The position numbers and the translations under genes are program-made. A stretch of DNA of 64,000 bases from Chionoecetes opilio. Its lineage: Eukaryota > Arthropoda > Malacostraca > Decapoda > Majidae. The stretch covers positions 455,183 to 519,182 of the forward strand of contig JACEEZ010018148.1 of NCBI GenBank assembly GCA_016584305.1. Reading direction: 5' to 3'. Below the pieces are notes generated by a model, which saw only the letters and a list, made by a program, of their open reading frames with translations, did no database searches and was not told where the DNA came from. Shown in pieces: positions 43,491 to 55,329 of the stretch; position 1 is the first letter of the stretch; each line of letters starts with the position of its first letter.

Positions 43491-43882
43491 TGTAGCGATT
43501 AAAGTAGTCACCCCTTTCAGTCTCCATGTTTCCGTTCTCTGCCAGTGCGGTCTATAACAGAGAATCAGCGTAGCACGGGGACTATTCTATTTTGTAGTCT
43601 TCAATAATTGTTATTGTAATTATCATGTGTTTGCACTGTTATCAGCTTATCAATATAATCAATTATATACAACGTGTCACCAGCAATATATACTGGAAGT
43701 ATCTTTGGTGAAACTCGCATGTCTTGGCGAGTTTTACATACACCTTGAAAATCACCATTTATGAAACCTGAAATTTTGTATATATACTCCAGATTTTATG
43801 CAATAAAAGGAACCTGAACTGACAAAATGAGTATCCTTCATTCCAGTTCAACCATAAGCTATGAACACTCCACCTAGTTACA
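43491..43882 (+). repeat. 3' LTR of element B
   Basis: Nearly identical to the 5' LTR, with the same length. Confidence 0.9.
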
Positions 43883-45183
43883 ACCTAACCAAATATAACC
43901 TAAGTTAACCTAACCAAATATAACCAAACCTAACCTAACCAAATCTAACCTAACCTAACCTAACCTAACCAAATCTAACCTAACCTCCTAGCGGGAGGTT
44001 GGGGGGGTTCTCGACACTTGGGGCATCATTCTGTGAGGATCGTCAGGTTCACACGTTTCTGGACTCAGAAGAAATCCAATGAATTTTCCCTAGATCTAGG
44101 CAATTTTTACAACACCCCTAACTCGAAACTATGTGGTTGCGACGCATATTTTGTACCCCACCCAAAAAATCCCCGCATTCCCCCAGGTCCCCAAGCTTGT
44201 TTTGGGGGAGAGGGGGAGTATGGCAAACACTAGAATAATACCCTACTTATTATGAGGAAAGACAACAAAAGAACTCAATTAATAACGTATTTTAATATTA
44301 TCATCACCATAAATATATATACACCCAAAGAGAAGACTACGACGATGAAAAAAATTCGAGTTGTTTTGGGCGAAATTGATATTCCAGGTGCTATATTTCC
44401 GTGCTCGCTAAACAACACAGAGAAGACCTAGGTGTGGTTGTTTGTGCAGAGGCTTCTAAACCAAAAAACAGTCACAGCAGAGTCTCATTAAGAAGTAAGC
44501 TAGTGGTAGGGACACGTTTACGTACCTACCATTTGCTTACCTTTTTAACGAGGCTCTGTTATGACTCTGTTTTCTTGGTTTAGAAGCCTCTGCACATCAG
44601 CCTTAAACCCAGGTCTTCTCTATAGTTTTTGTCAGCGAGAAGAGACACAGTAATATAGCACCTAGAATATCAATTTCGCGCAAATAACTCGAATTCTTCC
44701 ATCGCCGTAGTTTTCCCTTCGTAGGTCCCCCCGCGGCGACCCCGCCTTATCCCCACAATGCACCGATGTAAACAAACCGTGACGTAATTTTTTGGTAGGG
44801 TTCATTGAGGAAACCTTGATGTGGGGTGATGGGAAATGGTGAGTGAATGGTGGGATGATGGGTAATGGGTGTGGGTTGATGGGTGAGTGAATGGGTGGGG
44901 GGGGGATGGGTGATGGGTGGGGGAATAGGTGGGGGTGATGGGTAAGGGGGTGAGTAAATGGGTGTGTGGTGATGGGTAATGGGTGAGTGAATGGGTGGGG
45001 GGAAATACATACATTTCTCCCATCCATGATTTCAGGAAAGTTAGAAGGGGGCTATCTGGAGATCCGTGTTTGGTGGGCCGAAGGCCCCCCAAAACACAGG
45101 TGGTGGGCCAAAGGCCCACCAATACCCTCCGCGGGAGCTAGCCAAAAAGTCCGCCCGGAGGGCGGCTTTGCGGCTAGTCCACA

Positions 45184-46785
45184 TGTAATGCCCATTATTC
45201 CGGGAGATGATAGTATGAGTATTATTATTATAAATTCCCGAGTTATGTCTTGAAAAGTAATTTTTTTCTCGTTTCACATATACTCATCGTATTTCTTTCT
45301 TTCCGCCATCTTTTCGTCTCAGTTTGCCTCCTAGACGCCATTTTGTTCTATCTTCTTTCGTTTCTTTCACTTCCTCTCTTCCACACCCCCTTGTGCAGGA
45401 AAGTTCCGTCGAATAATTATTCTGCGATCAGTCATCTAACGTTTCCATTCTTTTCTTTTTTTCCAAAACCATCTTCTCAGATTTAGGAGCCCTCCTAAAA
45501 TCCTCATGGCTTTAAAAATAATCCCTATCGTTATCGGTTATGTCATATTTTGGCGGTGTAATAATGATACACGCTAAAATAAAAACCAAACCAAATTTCT
45601 AGGCTTCATATTTTTACCCTCTCACTCCAAAAAATGTGTTCGGACTTTGACGGGCCCATAAATAATACCTTTCTCGGGTATTAGACTAGCATTTTAAAAT
45701 TCTTCAGTATAAAGTAAACAGGTTTTATATTATAAGCCCATGTTCTTATATACGCAAGTTTCATTACTTAAATAGTTATTTGGGGATTTAAAGCTTTTCA
45801 TTTTTTGGTCACGGCGACACCATTAAAACAATTTCCCTTTGGTCGGGTGGCCCTAACGCCCAGACGGCAGTTTCCATCCATCTCTCACTTAGGTAAGTCG
45901 CTGACCAGTGCTCCTGTTTCCCCCCCCCCCCTTTCCTTTTATCATTATTGTTATCTATTTTTCAAATATGGGTATCTATGTTTAGTGTACGCTAACGTAC
46001 AGGAGGTGCACCCATCCTTATAAGTTTATTAACAGGAGTTTCCTCCATCTCTCACTTAGGGAGAGGCTTCAACGGGAGCGTCCCACGCCTTCCTCTCAAG
46101 AACACATGGTCATTGTGTACCACACACCAACTCCTTATTCTCACATTCCCTCTTTCCTATATATATATATTCAAGGTATACCTATATGCTCAGTCGATGG
46201 GTATATAATGGTAATTCTAAGAATCATTCTGTAAGGGAATTTATGCTCTAAAGAAGCTTGCCCGTTCCAGATTAGAGTTTATGTATGTCTACGGTCTCAA
46301 ACAGCAATAATGTTTAAAGGGCGAATAAATGGGGAGTTTGTTTAAAATATAGTTCTTGTGTTATTATAAAAACCCGGGTGATTATTCTGTATTAGGAAAA
46401 TAATTCCCCACACTTCCAAAGAGTTTCCGCCTTTATTAGGTATAACCCCTCGTACCAACCACGACTACCAAGATAAATCTAATATTAATATTAATATAAC
46501 GTGCCCCGGGAGAAATCATAGTGAAATACCCCGTCGGGGCTGGTGGCAGCAAACCCCCTAACCTAAACCTTATTATCCTTTCCCCTTTAAAGTATACCCC
46601 CTTGTTCAGTACTCTCCGTAGTGAGAATTTGTAAAACTATAATCATATAGTGAAGTCAGAAGACTAAGTTAATCCTCCAGTCAAGTTGTAATATTTATCA
46701 AATCATCCCCAAAAAATATCATTCAAGTAACGTTGCCAGTCAAAAAACCCCCCAAAACCAGTGACCCCCAATTTCTGTCATGACA
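45184..46785 (+). repeat. 5' LTR of element C
   Basis: The long LTR contains TTTCTCGGGTATTAGACTAG and a (TA)n near 46155. No gene. Confidence 0.85.
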
Positions 46786-48599
46786 CTGGTGACTAACGGT
46801 GGTATATTATTTCCTAAAAAAAAACAGCAACAGAATCGCACCTGGGAAAATAAATAGCAAGATAGTAAAATTTCAAAAATTTTTTCATATAGTAATCGAT
46901 CATTATAGTAGGCTTATTAATCTCTCCCCCCTATAACCAAACCAATACATACATGAACCATGACCAATGTGAGCGTGGAGTTGTAAGAAGCAGCCGTAGG
47001 CCGCCGCACTAGCCGTCAACTCCGCCAGCCTGGACAGCCAGCCAGCCGCACGCCGCCGCGCCCTTCGCCGCGCCCTTAGAGCCTGTCGCGCGCCTCGATG
47101 CCAAACGCTCGCCTCATCGGCCACCTTTCCATCACCGCCACGCGCCTGCAGAAAACTTTTCACCTCAGCTCCGCCCCCTTCGTAGCCGCCGTTCCTACCG
47201 CTATAATCGCCACATCTAGCTGCAACCACCACCTTTGGCAGAGAGAGACGTGAGCCTCGTCGGGGGGGAAGTCTGGATCTCTCTCAGCCTTCCCACTGAC
47301 GTCGTCATGAGTTCCTAATAACCCCAGCGCTAAGAACATCTACATCATCGCCGCTGTGAGCGACATCGTGGACGCCACCTCCAAGAATGGAGACACAACT
47401 CAAGCAAGGATACGCCCTTTTTGTTTCCAAGATCCTAGAGGGGTTTTCCAGACAAGAAAATGATTACCTTCTCGGTTGTCCCGTCGCCTAAGGTAGCCGA
47501 ATCATACAGCCCCCATACTTTCCATCCACCGGCTGAACAAGGACGCCAGCGACGTTTGCTGCATCGATAGCAAGAGCTCGACGACATCTGTTTCCGCACT
47601 CGCAAGCTTCACAACCCGACCTACGGAGACCTCCTAGAAAAACTATCCAGGAGTGTTCATTGCAGTGTTTAGTATGAATTAGTTAAATGTTAGAAAACAA
47701 GGAAAATTATTTTGAACATGACATTGAAATTTATTTTATGAACATTGAAAATTTATTTTATGAACTTGAAAGTTTATACCTACTCGGTTAGGGTAGTTGT
47801 AGCGTCACCGGTTTTTTTACTCTTTTTGGAACTCAAATAGAAGTGTTAAATGAAAAACATTGACAAGGATTCAAAACAAAATTTAGGGTCAGTATGTTCT
47901 TAATATATCCAGGTAAGAGGTTGATTTGGGATACCAGTCCCCAGGTGAATTTTTATTAACAGACTCAGTCTGGTTCGGTGAGTTTTCAAGGGATTTTAAT
48001 TCAAGTTTACAAACAACACGACCAGGTATATTCAGGTGAGATTAAGAGAAAAGTGTTCAATGTAACTTAGTGAGTCAAAAGGGGAGTGTATGTCCCGACT
48101 AGATGAAGCCAAATTTTGGGCTAGGAGATTTCTCATGTCTAGAAGTCGAGCGGCTGATTCTCACGGCGAAGCCTGGTTTTAGTGGGAGGAGTATTTTAAT
48201 TCGAGATAGTAGTACTACGCTTCTCACCTTTCAGTCAACCAGCTTGCGGTGTGGCGGGTTTTTTCAGGACTTGTTGGGCTCTTATCATTTACCAGAGGTT
48301 AGCCGGCTGCGCCTCTGGGATATATCCCTGCACCGAGAATATGGACTAAGTCAAGGTTGACGGTCACGTCATTAAACCCCGGTATCAGGTTGACTGGGTA
48401 CTTCCTTTCATTGGATTTTCGTGTAATCTAAACACAAACAGACCCCGTTTTCAAAGAACAGAAGAATTTCCATTAAATTCACTCTAAAAAATTTGTCCCA
48501 TACACACCTCCTCTTGACGCAGTTTTAAAAACGGAAACATGATCCGTAAGTATTTACTTTGATGCCATAGAATTTAATTTTTCCCGGAGAATAGACGCG

Positions 48600-50211
48600 T
48601 GTAATGCCCATTATTCGGGGGATGATAGTATGAGTATTATTTTATAAATTCCCGAGTTATGTCTTGTAAGTAATTCTTTTTCTCAGTTTCACATATGACT
48701 CATCGTATTTTCTTTCTTTCCGCCATCTTTTCGTCTCAGTTTTGGGCCCTCCTAGACGCCATTTTGTTCTATCTTCTTTCGTTTTTTTTCACTTCCTCTC
48801 TTCCGAAAACCCCCTTGTGCGAGGAAAATTCCGTCGAATAATTATTCTGCGATCATCATAACTAACGTATTCCATTCTTTTTTTTTTTTTCCAAACCATC
48901 TTCTCAAAATTTAGGAGCCCTCCTAAAATCCTCATGGCTTTCAAATAATCCCTATCGTTTTTCGGTTATGGGGCATATATGGGCCCGGGGTAATAATGTA
49001 CACGCTAAAATGAAAACCTAAACCAAATTTCTAGGCTTCATATTTTTACCCTCTCACTCCAAAAAAGTGTTCGGACATTTGACGGGCCATAATAATACCC
49101 TTTCTCGGTATTAGACTAAGCATATTAAATTCTTCAGTATCAAAGTAAACAGGTTTATATTATAAGCCACATGTTTTTATACGCAAGTTTCTTACTTAAA
49201 TAGTTTTTTCGGGATTATAAGCTTTTCATTTGGGTCCGGCGACACCATTCAACAATTTCCCTTTGGTGCGGGTGGACCATAACGCCCAGACGGCAGTTTC
49301 CATCCATCTCTCACTTAGGTAAGTCGCTGACCAGTGCTCCTGTTCCCCCCCCCCCCCCCTTTCCTTGTTATCATTATTGTTATCTATATTTTCAAAAATG
49401 GGTATCTATGTTTAGTGTACGCTAACGTACGGGGTGCACCCCATCCTTTTAAGTATTATTAAAAGGATTTCCATCCATCTCTCACTTAGGGAGAGGCTTC
49501 AACGGAGGCGTCCCACGCCTTCCTCTCAAGAACACATGGTCATTGGTGTATCCACACATCCACTCCTTATTTTCTCACATTCTCTTTCCTATATATATAT
49601 ATATTCAAGGTATACCTATAGTGCTCAGTCGTGGGTTATAAGTGTAATTCTAAGAATCATTCTGTAAGGGAATTTGCTCTAAAGAAGCTTGCCCGTTCCA
49701 GATTAGAGTTTAGTTTGTGTCTACGTCTCAAACAGCAATAATTTTTCATGGCGAATAAATAGGAGTTTGTTTCAAATATATTTTGTGTTTATTATGAAAA
49801 CCCAGGTGATTAAATTCTGTATTGAAAACTTCCCCACACTTCCAAAAGAGTTTCCGCCTTTATTAGGTATAACCCCTCGTACCAACCACGACTACCAAAA
49901 TCAAACTAATATTAATATTTAAAATAACGTGCCCCGGGAGTAATCATAGTGAAATACTCGTCAGGGCTGGTGGCAGCAAATCCCATAACCTAAACCTTAT
50001 TATCCTTTCCCCTTAAGTATACCCCCTTGTTCAGTACTCTCCGTAGTGAGAAGTGGTCAAACTATAATCATATAGTGAAGTCAGAAGACTAAGTTAAATC
50101 CTCCAGTCAAGTTGTAATATTTATCAAATCATCCCCCAAAAAATATCATTCAAGTAACGTTGACCAGTCATAAAACCCCCATACCAGTGACCCCCAATTT
50201 CTGTCATGACA
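48600..50211 (+). repeat. 3' LTR of element C
   Basis: It aligns end to end with the 5' LTR, with frequent small indels, many in homopolymers. Confidence 0.85.
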
Positions 50212-50389
50212 CACACATATATGGGAGAAATAAAAGAAATATTTATGAGGGAAATATTATTGTAAATATTATTATAAATCTCCTTTATAAGAGAAATAGA
50301 ATATGAATGGTGAACAAAAGACGATGGTTGCAGCAGGCTTTGTATATTATATATTTCCAGTTTTTCTTATCAATATATTAAAAAAAATT

Positions 50390-53190
50390 TTTTGTTTTGG
50401 GATTCAATTATTCAGTTTTTTTTTTTTTTTTTATCCTTTAAAGGGTGTATTGAAACGTTTTCCCCTCCTCCCCCTCCTCCCCTTCCTCCTCCTCCCCCCT
50501 CCTCCCTCCCCCCCCCTTTTTTTTTTTGGAAAAAGTACAGGTATTTAAAACCGGGAAAAATTCAAGCCCAAAAAACAAAATAATATAATTTTTTTCCGGG
50601 AATTTCCCCAGACTAGGGTAGGCCAACGTTTTTACGATAAAGCGTTCAGCGTAAAAAACCCGGCTAAGGTCTTTTGGGGCACGGAAAAAATGTGACTTCG
50701 AAAATTTTCGGGAAAAATTTTCACGAGGACCCAATCCTGGTTTAGGTTCCCATCCTTTTGGGGATGACGGACTCCACCTCACCCCCTTTGGGCCCATGCA
50801 CGATTGGGACGTCTGCTAAATGATAAATTTTCCCTTCTTAAAACCCCAAAAAAGACGAGGGGCCCCCCGGCAGTAGCAGAATCCCCTTAAACCCCTTTCT
50901 TACCCCCCAGCAACGCGGGGTCACTTTTCCTTTTCCCGCAAAACTAATAAAAAGTAACTTAACAAACGCTCTGTTACATTTAGCCCCTAGTCACCGGGGG
51001 TAAGCCTTCACGAAAAGGTTTAAACCAAAATATTAAGGAACTTAAATTATTTAACATTAATGCCAGAAGCATTATTCTAAAGCGTAACAAATTTTTAAAG
51101 AAACTTTTTTCCCAAAACCCAGATTCTTTATTATCACTGAGAGCAAATAAACACAAAATTAAACTTTTTTTTATCTAAAAATAGCCATTCAGGCTACAAA
51201 AAAATTTCCCAAAATTGGTCGACGCATAAAGCAGGTGGAAGGTGTCATTTTTTAAAATTTAAAAGAAAATTTTGCAAGCAATCGAAATGGGTTTAGAGTA
51301 AATAAAATCATTATGACCAGTCTACGAAAAGTTTAAAAGCTAAAGGGTAAATTGCTAACTTTTGGGGGAAAAAATATCGGAGTACTCCGTAGTGAAAGGG
51401 GTAGACCCGCTCGGCTCACAACCGAGAAGCCCCGGGGTTGGGACCCCCGGGGCGGGGGGGAAACATTTGGGCTTTTTTTCCTTAAAAAACCCGAGCCCCT
51501 GTCCCCCCACAGTAAAAGGGGGTTCCCGGGGTTTGTTACCCGGGGGGTTTGGGAAACCCGCCCCCCCGGGTGGGTGGCTTCGGGAAAAACATATAAGCAC
51601 TAGCAGACAGCTCTCTGGGGGTTTTTAAACCAGAAAAAACCCTGTCTGGTTACATTTGGAGATCCATCTCAGCTGCGTGATAACTGCCAAAATTCTTAAA
51701 ACAAATCAAAAAAAAAAAACAAATGTCCCCCCAAAATCAAATGCGGAAGTCGATTGCCTCTATATGAAAAAGTAAAAGCAGTTTTCAACAAAAAATCCCC
51801 CGATCCCAATTATGGGGGGAGATTTTAACCTACCTCGTAAAAACGGGAATAATAATTCTGCGGGATGAAAAGGTATGAAATTGTTTTATATGGTAAACGA
51901 AGTATTTTTTTAAATAAGGTGGTCCGTGAGCCTAAAAGGGGTAAAATTTATTTATCCTGATTTGGGTTTTCACTACCGACATTGATCTGATTTATTCCCG
52001 GGGTATAGGGGGAACATTTGGCAAACAGTGATCACAGGTTTAAACAGGGTGCGGCATAAATTGCAAAAGTAGACATCACAAAATCGGGGGTTTTTATTTT
52101 CCCCCTTATAAAAAAGCAATTTCACCCAAAATCAGCAGGGTACTAAACCCAAGTTTAAATTTGGGTTGAACCCACTAAATGGTAAAACGCCGAAAATGTG
52201 TAATTTTTTCACAAAAAAAAACTCCAATCGGTGGTTTTTAAAAACAGTTTCCCCTGGTAGGAAAAAGTTTTTGGGGAAAAAAATAAACAGACCCCGTTGG
52301 ATGACTAATGAATTTAACAAATCATTTGGGAAAACGCCGAGGTATAAAGTTTCCCAAACGATCAAAAAGCGGGCTGCGATTCTAAAAAGAATCAATGAAG
52401 GGAAAACGTCGTTGGGAAAGTATTTTTTAAGTCTAAAAAACGCGAGTTGAAGAAAAAATTGCAAAAAATCCAAATAAAACCCGAAAAAGGGTTTTCAATA
52501 TTTTGAAGTAAGAAAAAAAGTTTAAAAAAATGTATTGGGGGGCCCCTGAAAAATAAGAATAAAAATCTTGGCAAATGTAAAAAAGAGTATGGGGGTTTTG
52601 ACTCAATGAAATTTCTTTTAAAGGGGGTATTTATTAAAGAAGACGAACCCATTACCAAAAAACCCCGTAAATTTTGTAAGGGGGGACTCGAAAGTGATAG
52701 TTGGGGAAAAAAAGGGGAGATAACATTAGAAAAGAAAAATAAAGTAATTTTCAGAAACTTGACCCACTAAATCCCCTGGGGGGTGGGCGAAATCTCCCGC
52801 GGGTTACTTCGGAATGTCAATTTACGGGTTTCGCTCCCATTTTAAAAATTATTTTTCAATAAATCGCTAATGGGGCAAAAAAGGGTTTTTGATGTGGAAA
52901 TTTCTAAAGTTACACCGAAAATTCAAGAAAGGGTTAAAAAGCCCCGCAAGGAATTATCGCCCAATTTTGGGCTAAAAACTGGATTGTTAAAACTATTTGA
53001 GAAAATATTGGGGAGATAAAAAAATGCTTTTCTCGATGAAAATAACTCAATATTAAACCCCCGAAAGGGGTTTTGAAAAAAGAGACCTCTTAAAAAAACC
53101 CACCCGGTTTTTTTTAAAGTCATTTATTCAAACTGGGACGCCCAAAAATTTCCCCCGGATATAATAACCCTTTAAATTTTTTAGAAAACC
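50390..53190. other. Homopolymer-biased, low-quality consensus
   Basis: Known sequences passing through this stretch (the CR1-like ORF2 and a family-1 SINE) are recognisable. Their minority bases, however, are replaced by the neighbouring base, producing excess G, A and T runs (for example GGGGTTTTT and AAAAATT patterns). The change stops abruptly near 53190. This looks like a sequencing or polishing artefact and not biology. Confidence 0.75.
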
Positions 53191-54250
53191 TTCGATCCCG
53201 TTCCCCATAACGACTTTTGACCAGCTAAGGGCACATGGCTTAGGAGCAATTATGTTCATTGGATTGGCGATTGGCTTTCAAATCGTAAACAACGGGTAGT
53301 AATAAATGGCGAGGCATCTGATTGGTTTAGATGTTACTAGTGGGGTTGCCTCAGGGCTCGGTCTTGGGTCCTAACTCTTTTTCTGAATATATATATCAAT
53401 GATTTGGACTGCGGACTTGAATCTAAAATATCGAATTTGCAGATGACACCAAATTAGGCGGTAAAGCATATACTAGAGAAAACTGCGAACTCATACAACG
53501 TGATCTCGACAAACTATCAGATTGGAGTGATAAATGGCTATTAAAATTCAATTCCGATAAATGTAAAGTAATGCATATAGGCAACGATAACTTCAAATAT
53601 AACTATCAAATGCAAAATAAATCGTTAACTGAAGTACAGCAGGAAAAGGATTTAGGTGTCATCATCAGTATGATCTTAAACCAGTCCGCATTGCATAGCT
53701 GCCAGTAAAAAGGCGAATATGATGTTGGGCTTCATTAAACGCAACTTTGATCATAAAACTCCGAAAGTAATGACACAATTATACACGTCTTTGGTTAGGC
53801 CGCACTTAGAATATGCCGTGCAATTCTGGTCGCCTTGTTTCGTAAAAGATCAAGCCAAATTGGAATCATGTGCAAGAAGAGCCAACCAAACAAATTCCAT
53901 CTCTGCAAAATTCATCTTATGAAGAGAGACTGCGGAAACTTAATATGTTTTCCTTAAAGGATCGTAGAATCCGTGGGGACTTGATAGAAACCTTTAAGAT
54001 CCTAAAAGGATTTGATGTCATTAATCAAGAGAACCTATTCGAGCTTTCTCCTCAAGTGACAACAAGAAATAACGGTTTAAAACTAAACGGTCAACGTTGC
54101 ATCACCGATCTCCGTAAAAATTATTTCAATGTTAGAGTTGTTGATCGATGGAACAAGTTACCAGCAAATGTTGTCGAAGCCAGCACAATAACTACATTTA
54201 AAAACAGACTTGACGCGCACTGTAAAGTAAATGGGTATTGATAGTGCCCT
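50800..54250 (+). pseudogene. CR1-like LINE ORF2, degraded
   Basis: Plus-strand ORF2 features appear in order. Endonuclease: 'INARSIILKRNKF' (about 51055) and 'GGDFNLPR' (about 51810). Pre-RT: 'RPRWMTNEFNKS' (about 52290). RT: 'VHWIGDWLSNRKQRVVINGE' (about 53255), 'IYINDLDCGLESKI' (about 53385), 'ADDTKLGGKAYT' (about 53445), 'NSDKCKVMHIG' (about 53555). C-terminus: 'YTSLVRPHLEYAVQFWSP' (about 53780), 'FSLKDRRIRGDLIETFKIL' (about 53950), 'VVDRWNKLPANVVEAS' (about 54135), stop at 54241. These are CR1-clade motifs. The first 2.4 kb is badly corrupted. From 53200 on only a few frameshifts occur. Confidence 0.8.
51372..51600 (+). mobile_element. tRNA-derived SINE (family 1), corrupted copy
   Basis: GTACTCCGTAGTG, GCTCGGCTCACAACCGAGAA and ACCCGAGCCCCTGTCC are exactly family-1 phrases. 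The B box GGGTTCGATCCCC is altered to a G-run form. It is in the opposite orientation to the other copies. Confidence 0.75.
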
Positions 54251-54254
54251 GCGA

Positions 54255-54710
54255 ATTCATATTATAGTCCCCCGGATCGATTAGTGTTAGTGGTAGTTGT
54301 AGTTAGTATATTTCATATCCTATCATTCTTCACTACGAAACTTCCATGTTCCTATCTTCCTTAGGGACATGGTATCATTTTCCAACTGTTTTCTTACATG
54401 TAGTTGATAGTTAGTGGTATGTAGTTCAACAGATACCCTAGTTATGGACCAATAGTCTCCTGGTGTCTGTTTATTCCTATGTATCCTATGTATTCTTCCT
54501 CCTCCTCCTCCTCCTCCTCCTCCTCTCCTCCTCCTCCTCCTCCTCCTCCTCCTCCTCCTCCTCCCTCCTCCTCTAACTGGCTGAGCAGGTAACTGTTTTA
54601 GCTTTCTAACCTCCCTTGATAAGACCAAGGAAAGATAGAAGAGCCGGAAAACTGATGGAACCGGAATATTGATTGCCGGATTAGTGATGATCACCCTGTA
54701 TGTATGTATC
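54255..54710. other. Interval with (CTC)n and a shared short repeat
   Basis: After the CR1-like 3' end comes a CTCCTCCTC triplet run (54493-54570). Next is sequence shared with 15795-15880 and then with 15237-15290 (GGAAAACTGATGGAACCGGA). The two parts are contiguous here but separated and swapped at the other site. No gene. Confidence 0.7.
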
Positions 54711-54764
54711 TCTCTCTCTCCCCCTCTCTCTCCTCTCTCTCTCCTCTCTCTCTCCTCTCTCTCG

Positions 54765-54807
<43 letters not shown>

Positions 54808-54887
54808 CTCTTCTCTCATTCTCTCTCTCTTCTCCTCTCTCTCTCTCTCTCTCTCTCTCCCCTCTCTCTTCTCTTTTTCCTTTCTCA

Positions 54888-54945
<58 letters not shown>

Positions 54946-55326
54946 TATATAGCCTTGTATATATTATTACTATTATTACTAAAAAAAAAATTTTATAGGT
55001 AGACTAGCAAAAAAAACAAAAGGTCATAATTAAAGTTAAGCTCCGATGAAAAGTTTGTCTCTCCCCTCTCTCTCTCCTCTCTTCCCCTCTCCCCCTTTCT
55101 CGTCTCTCTCTCTCCCCCCTCTCTCTCTCTCTCTCTCTCCCCTCTCTCTCTCTCTCTCTCCTCTCTCTCCTCTCTCCCCTCTCTATATATATATATATAT
55201 ATATATAATATTATATATATATAGCCTCGTATATATTATTACAATTATTAAAAAAAAAAAAAAAATTTAAAGGTAGACTAGCAAAAAAACCAAAATGTCA
55301 TAATTAAAGTTAAGCTCCGATGAAGA
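54710..55326. repeat. Tandem duplication with CT microsatellites
   Basis: Two units, each a (CT)n tract, a (TA)n, TATATTATTAC, an A-run and GTAGACTAGCAAAAAAA, end with GTTAAGCTCCGATGAA (55035-55050 and 55308-55323). The Leu/Ser-rich frames are repeat translations. Confidence 0.9.
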
Positions 55327-55329
55327 GTT

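Larger units (their letters stand above)
41452..43882 (+). mobile_element. Small non-autonomous LTR retrotransposon B
   Basis: Two 392-bp LTRs (41452-41843 and 43491-43882) start with TGTAGCG and end with GTTACA, and are flanked by ACCT on both sides. Directly after the left LTR is AATGGTGACCCCGGAGTG, a tRNA primer-binding site of the TGGTGACCCC type used by many Ty3/gypsy elements. Directly before the right LTR is the polypurine run AGGGGGGGGGG. The 1.65-kb interior has no RT, integrase or protease and consists largely of GC-rich minisatellites. The LTRs differ by about one base where I compared them (AAATATC/AAGTATC), so insertion was recent. Confidence 0.92.
39515..44808. mobile_element. 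Large fold-back (long inverted repeat) element
   Basis: The arms of roughly 0.8-1 kb (39530-40330 and 43985-44795) are reverse complements. The outer segment TACGTCACGGTTTGTTTACA (39530) is matched at 44770. Each arm is itself made of inverted repeats: CCTACGAAGGGAAAACTACG at 39589 versus CGTAGTCTTCTCTTTGTAGG at 39975, and GTGCAGAGGCTTCTAAACCA at 39720 versus TGGTTTAGAAGCCTCTGCAC at 39855. The extreme termini (GGGCCCCAGAC.. and GAACCCTACC..) diverge. The flanks share only AT as duplication. No transposase is encoded. The centre holds a second palindrome and an LTR element. Confidence 0.8.
39278..45177 (+). mobile_element. Non-autonomous Helitron, copy C, split by fold-back element
   Basis: The 5' part (39278-39514) matches copy B up to GGTTGCGAGAAT. 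The 3' part resumes at 44809 with ATTGAGGAAACCTTGATG and runs to the 3' hairpin (GTCCGCCCGGAGGGCGGC) and CTAG at 45174-45177, next to T. Copy B provides the uninterrupted sequence GCGAGAATTGAGGAAACC, which proves the interruption. A second hairpin-rich tract (GGTGGGCCGAAGGCCCCCC) lies near 45070-45125. Confidence 0.85.
45184..50211 (+). mobile_element. LTR retrotransposon C with 1.6-kb LTRs
   Basis: The direct repeats 45184-46785 and 48600-50211 start TGTAATGCCC and end GTCATGACA, with CACA on both outer sides (4-bp duplication). C plus TGGTGACTAACGG immediately follows the left LTR as primer-binding site. No clear polypurine tract precedes the right LTR. The interior is only 1.8 kb and has no pol domains. 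A GC-rich Arg/Ala/Pro-rich stretch at 46970-47230 could be a Gag remnant. The right LTR differs from the left by many homopolymer-length changes and extra G runs, which may be consensus errors. It inserted within 7 bp of the Helitron 3' end. Confidence 0.88.

Noticed and set aside
46903..47232. Minus-strand 109-residue frame inside LTR element C
   Set aside because: It is antisense to the element, in a GC-rich stretch that reads as an Arg/Ala/Pro-rich possible Gag remnant on the plus strand.
51352..52658. Several open frames in the 51-53 kb block
   Set aside because: They sit in a corrupted consensus. The recognisable content is a SINE and CR1-like ORF2, and the frames are not reliable.
54690..55002. 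Ser/Leu-rich membrane-like protein
   Set aside because: (CT)n microsatellite translated in three frames.
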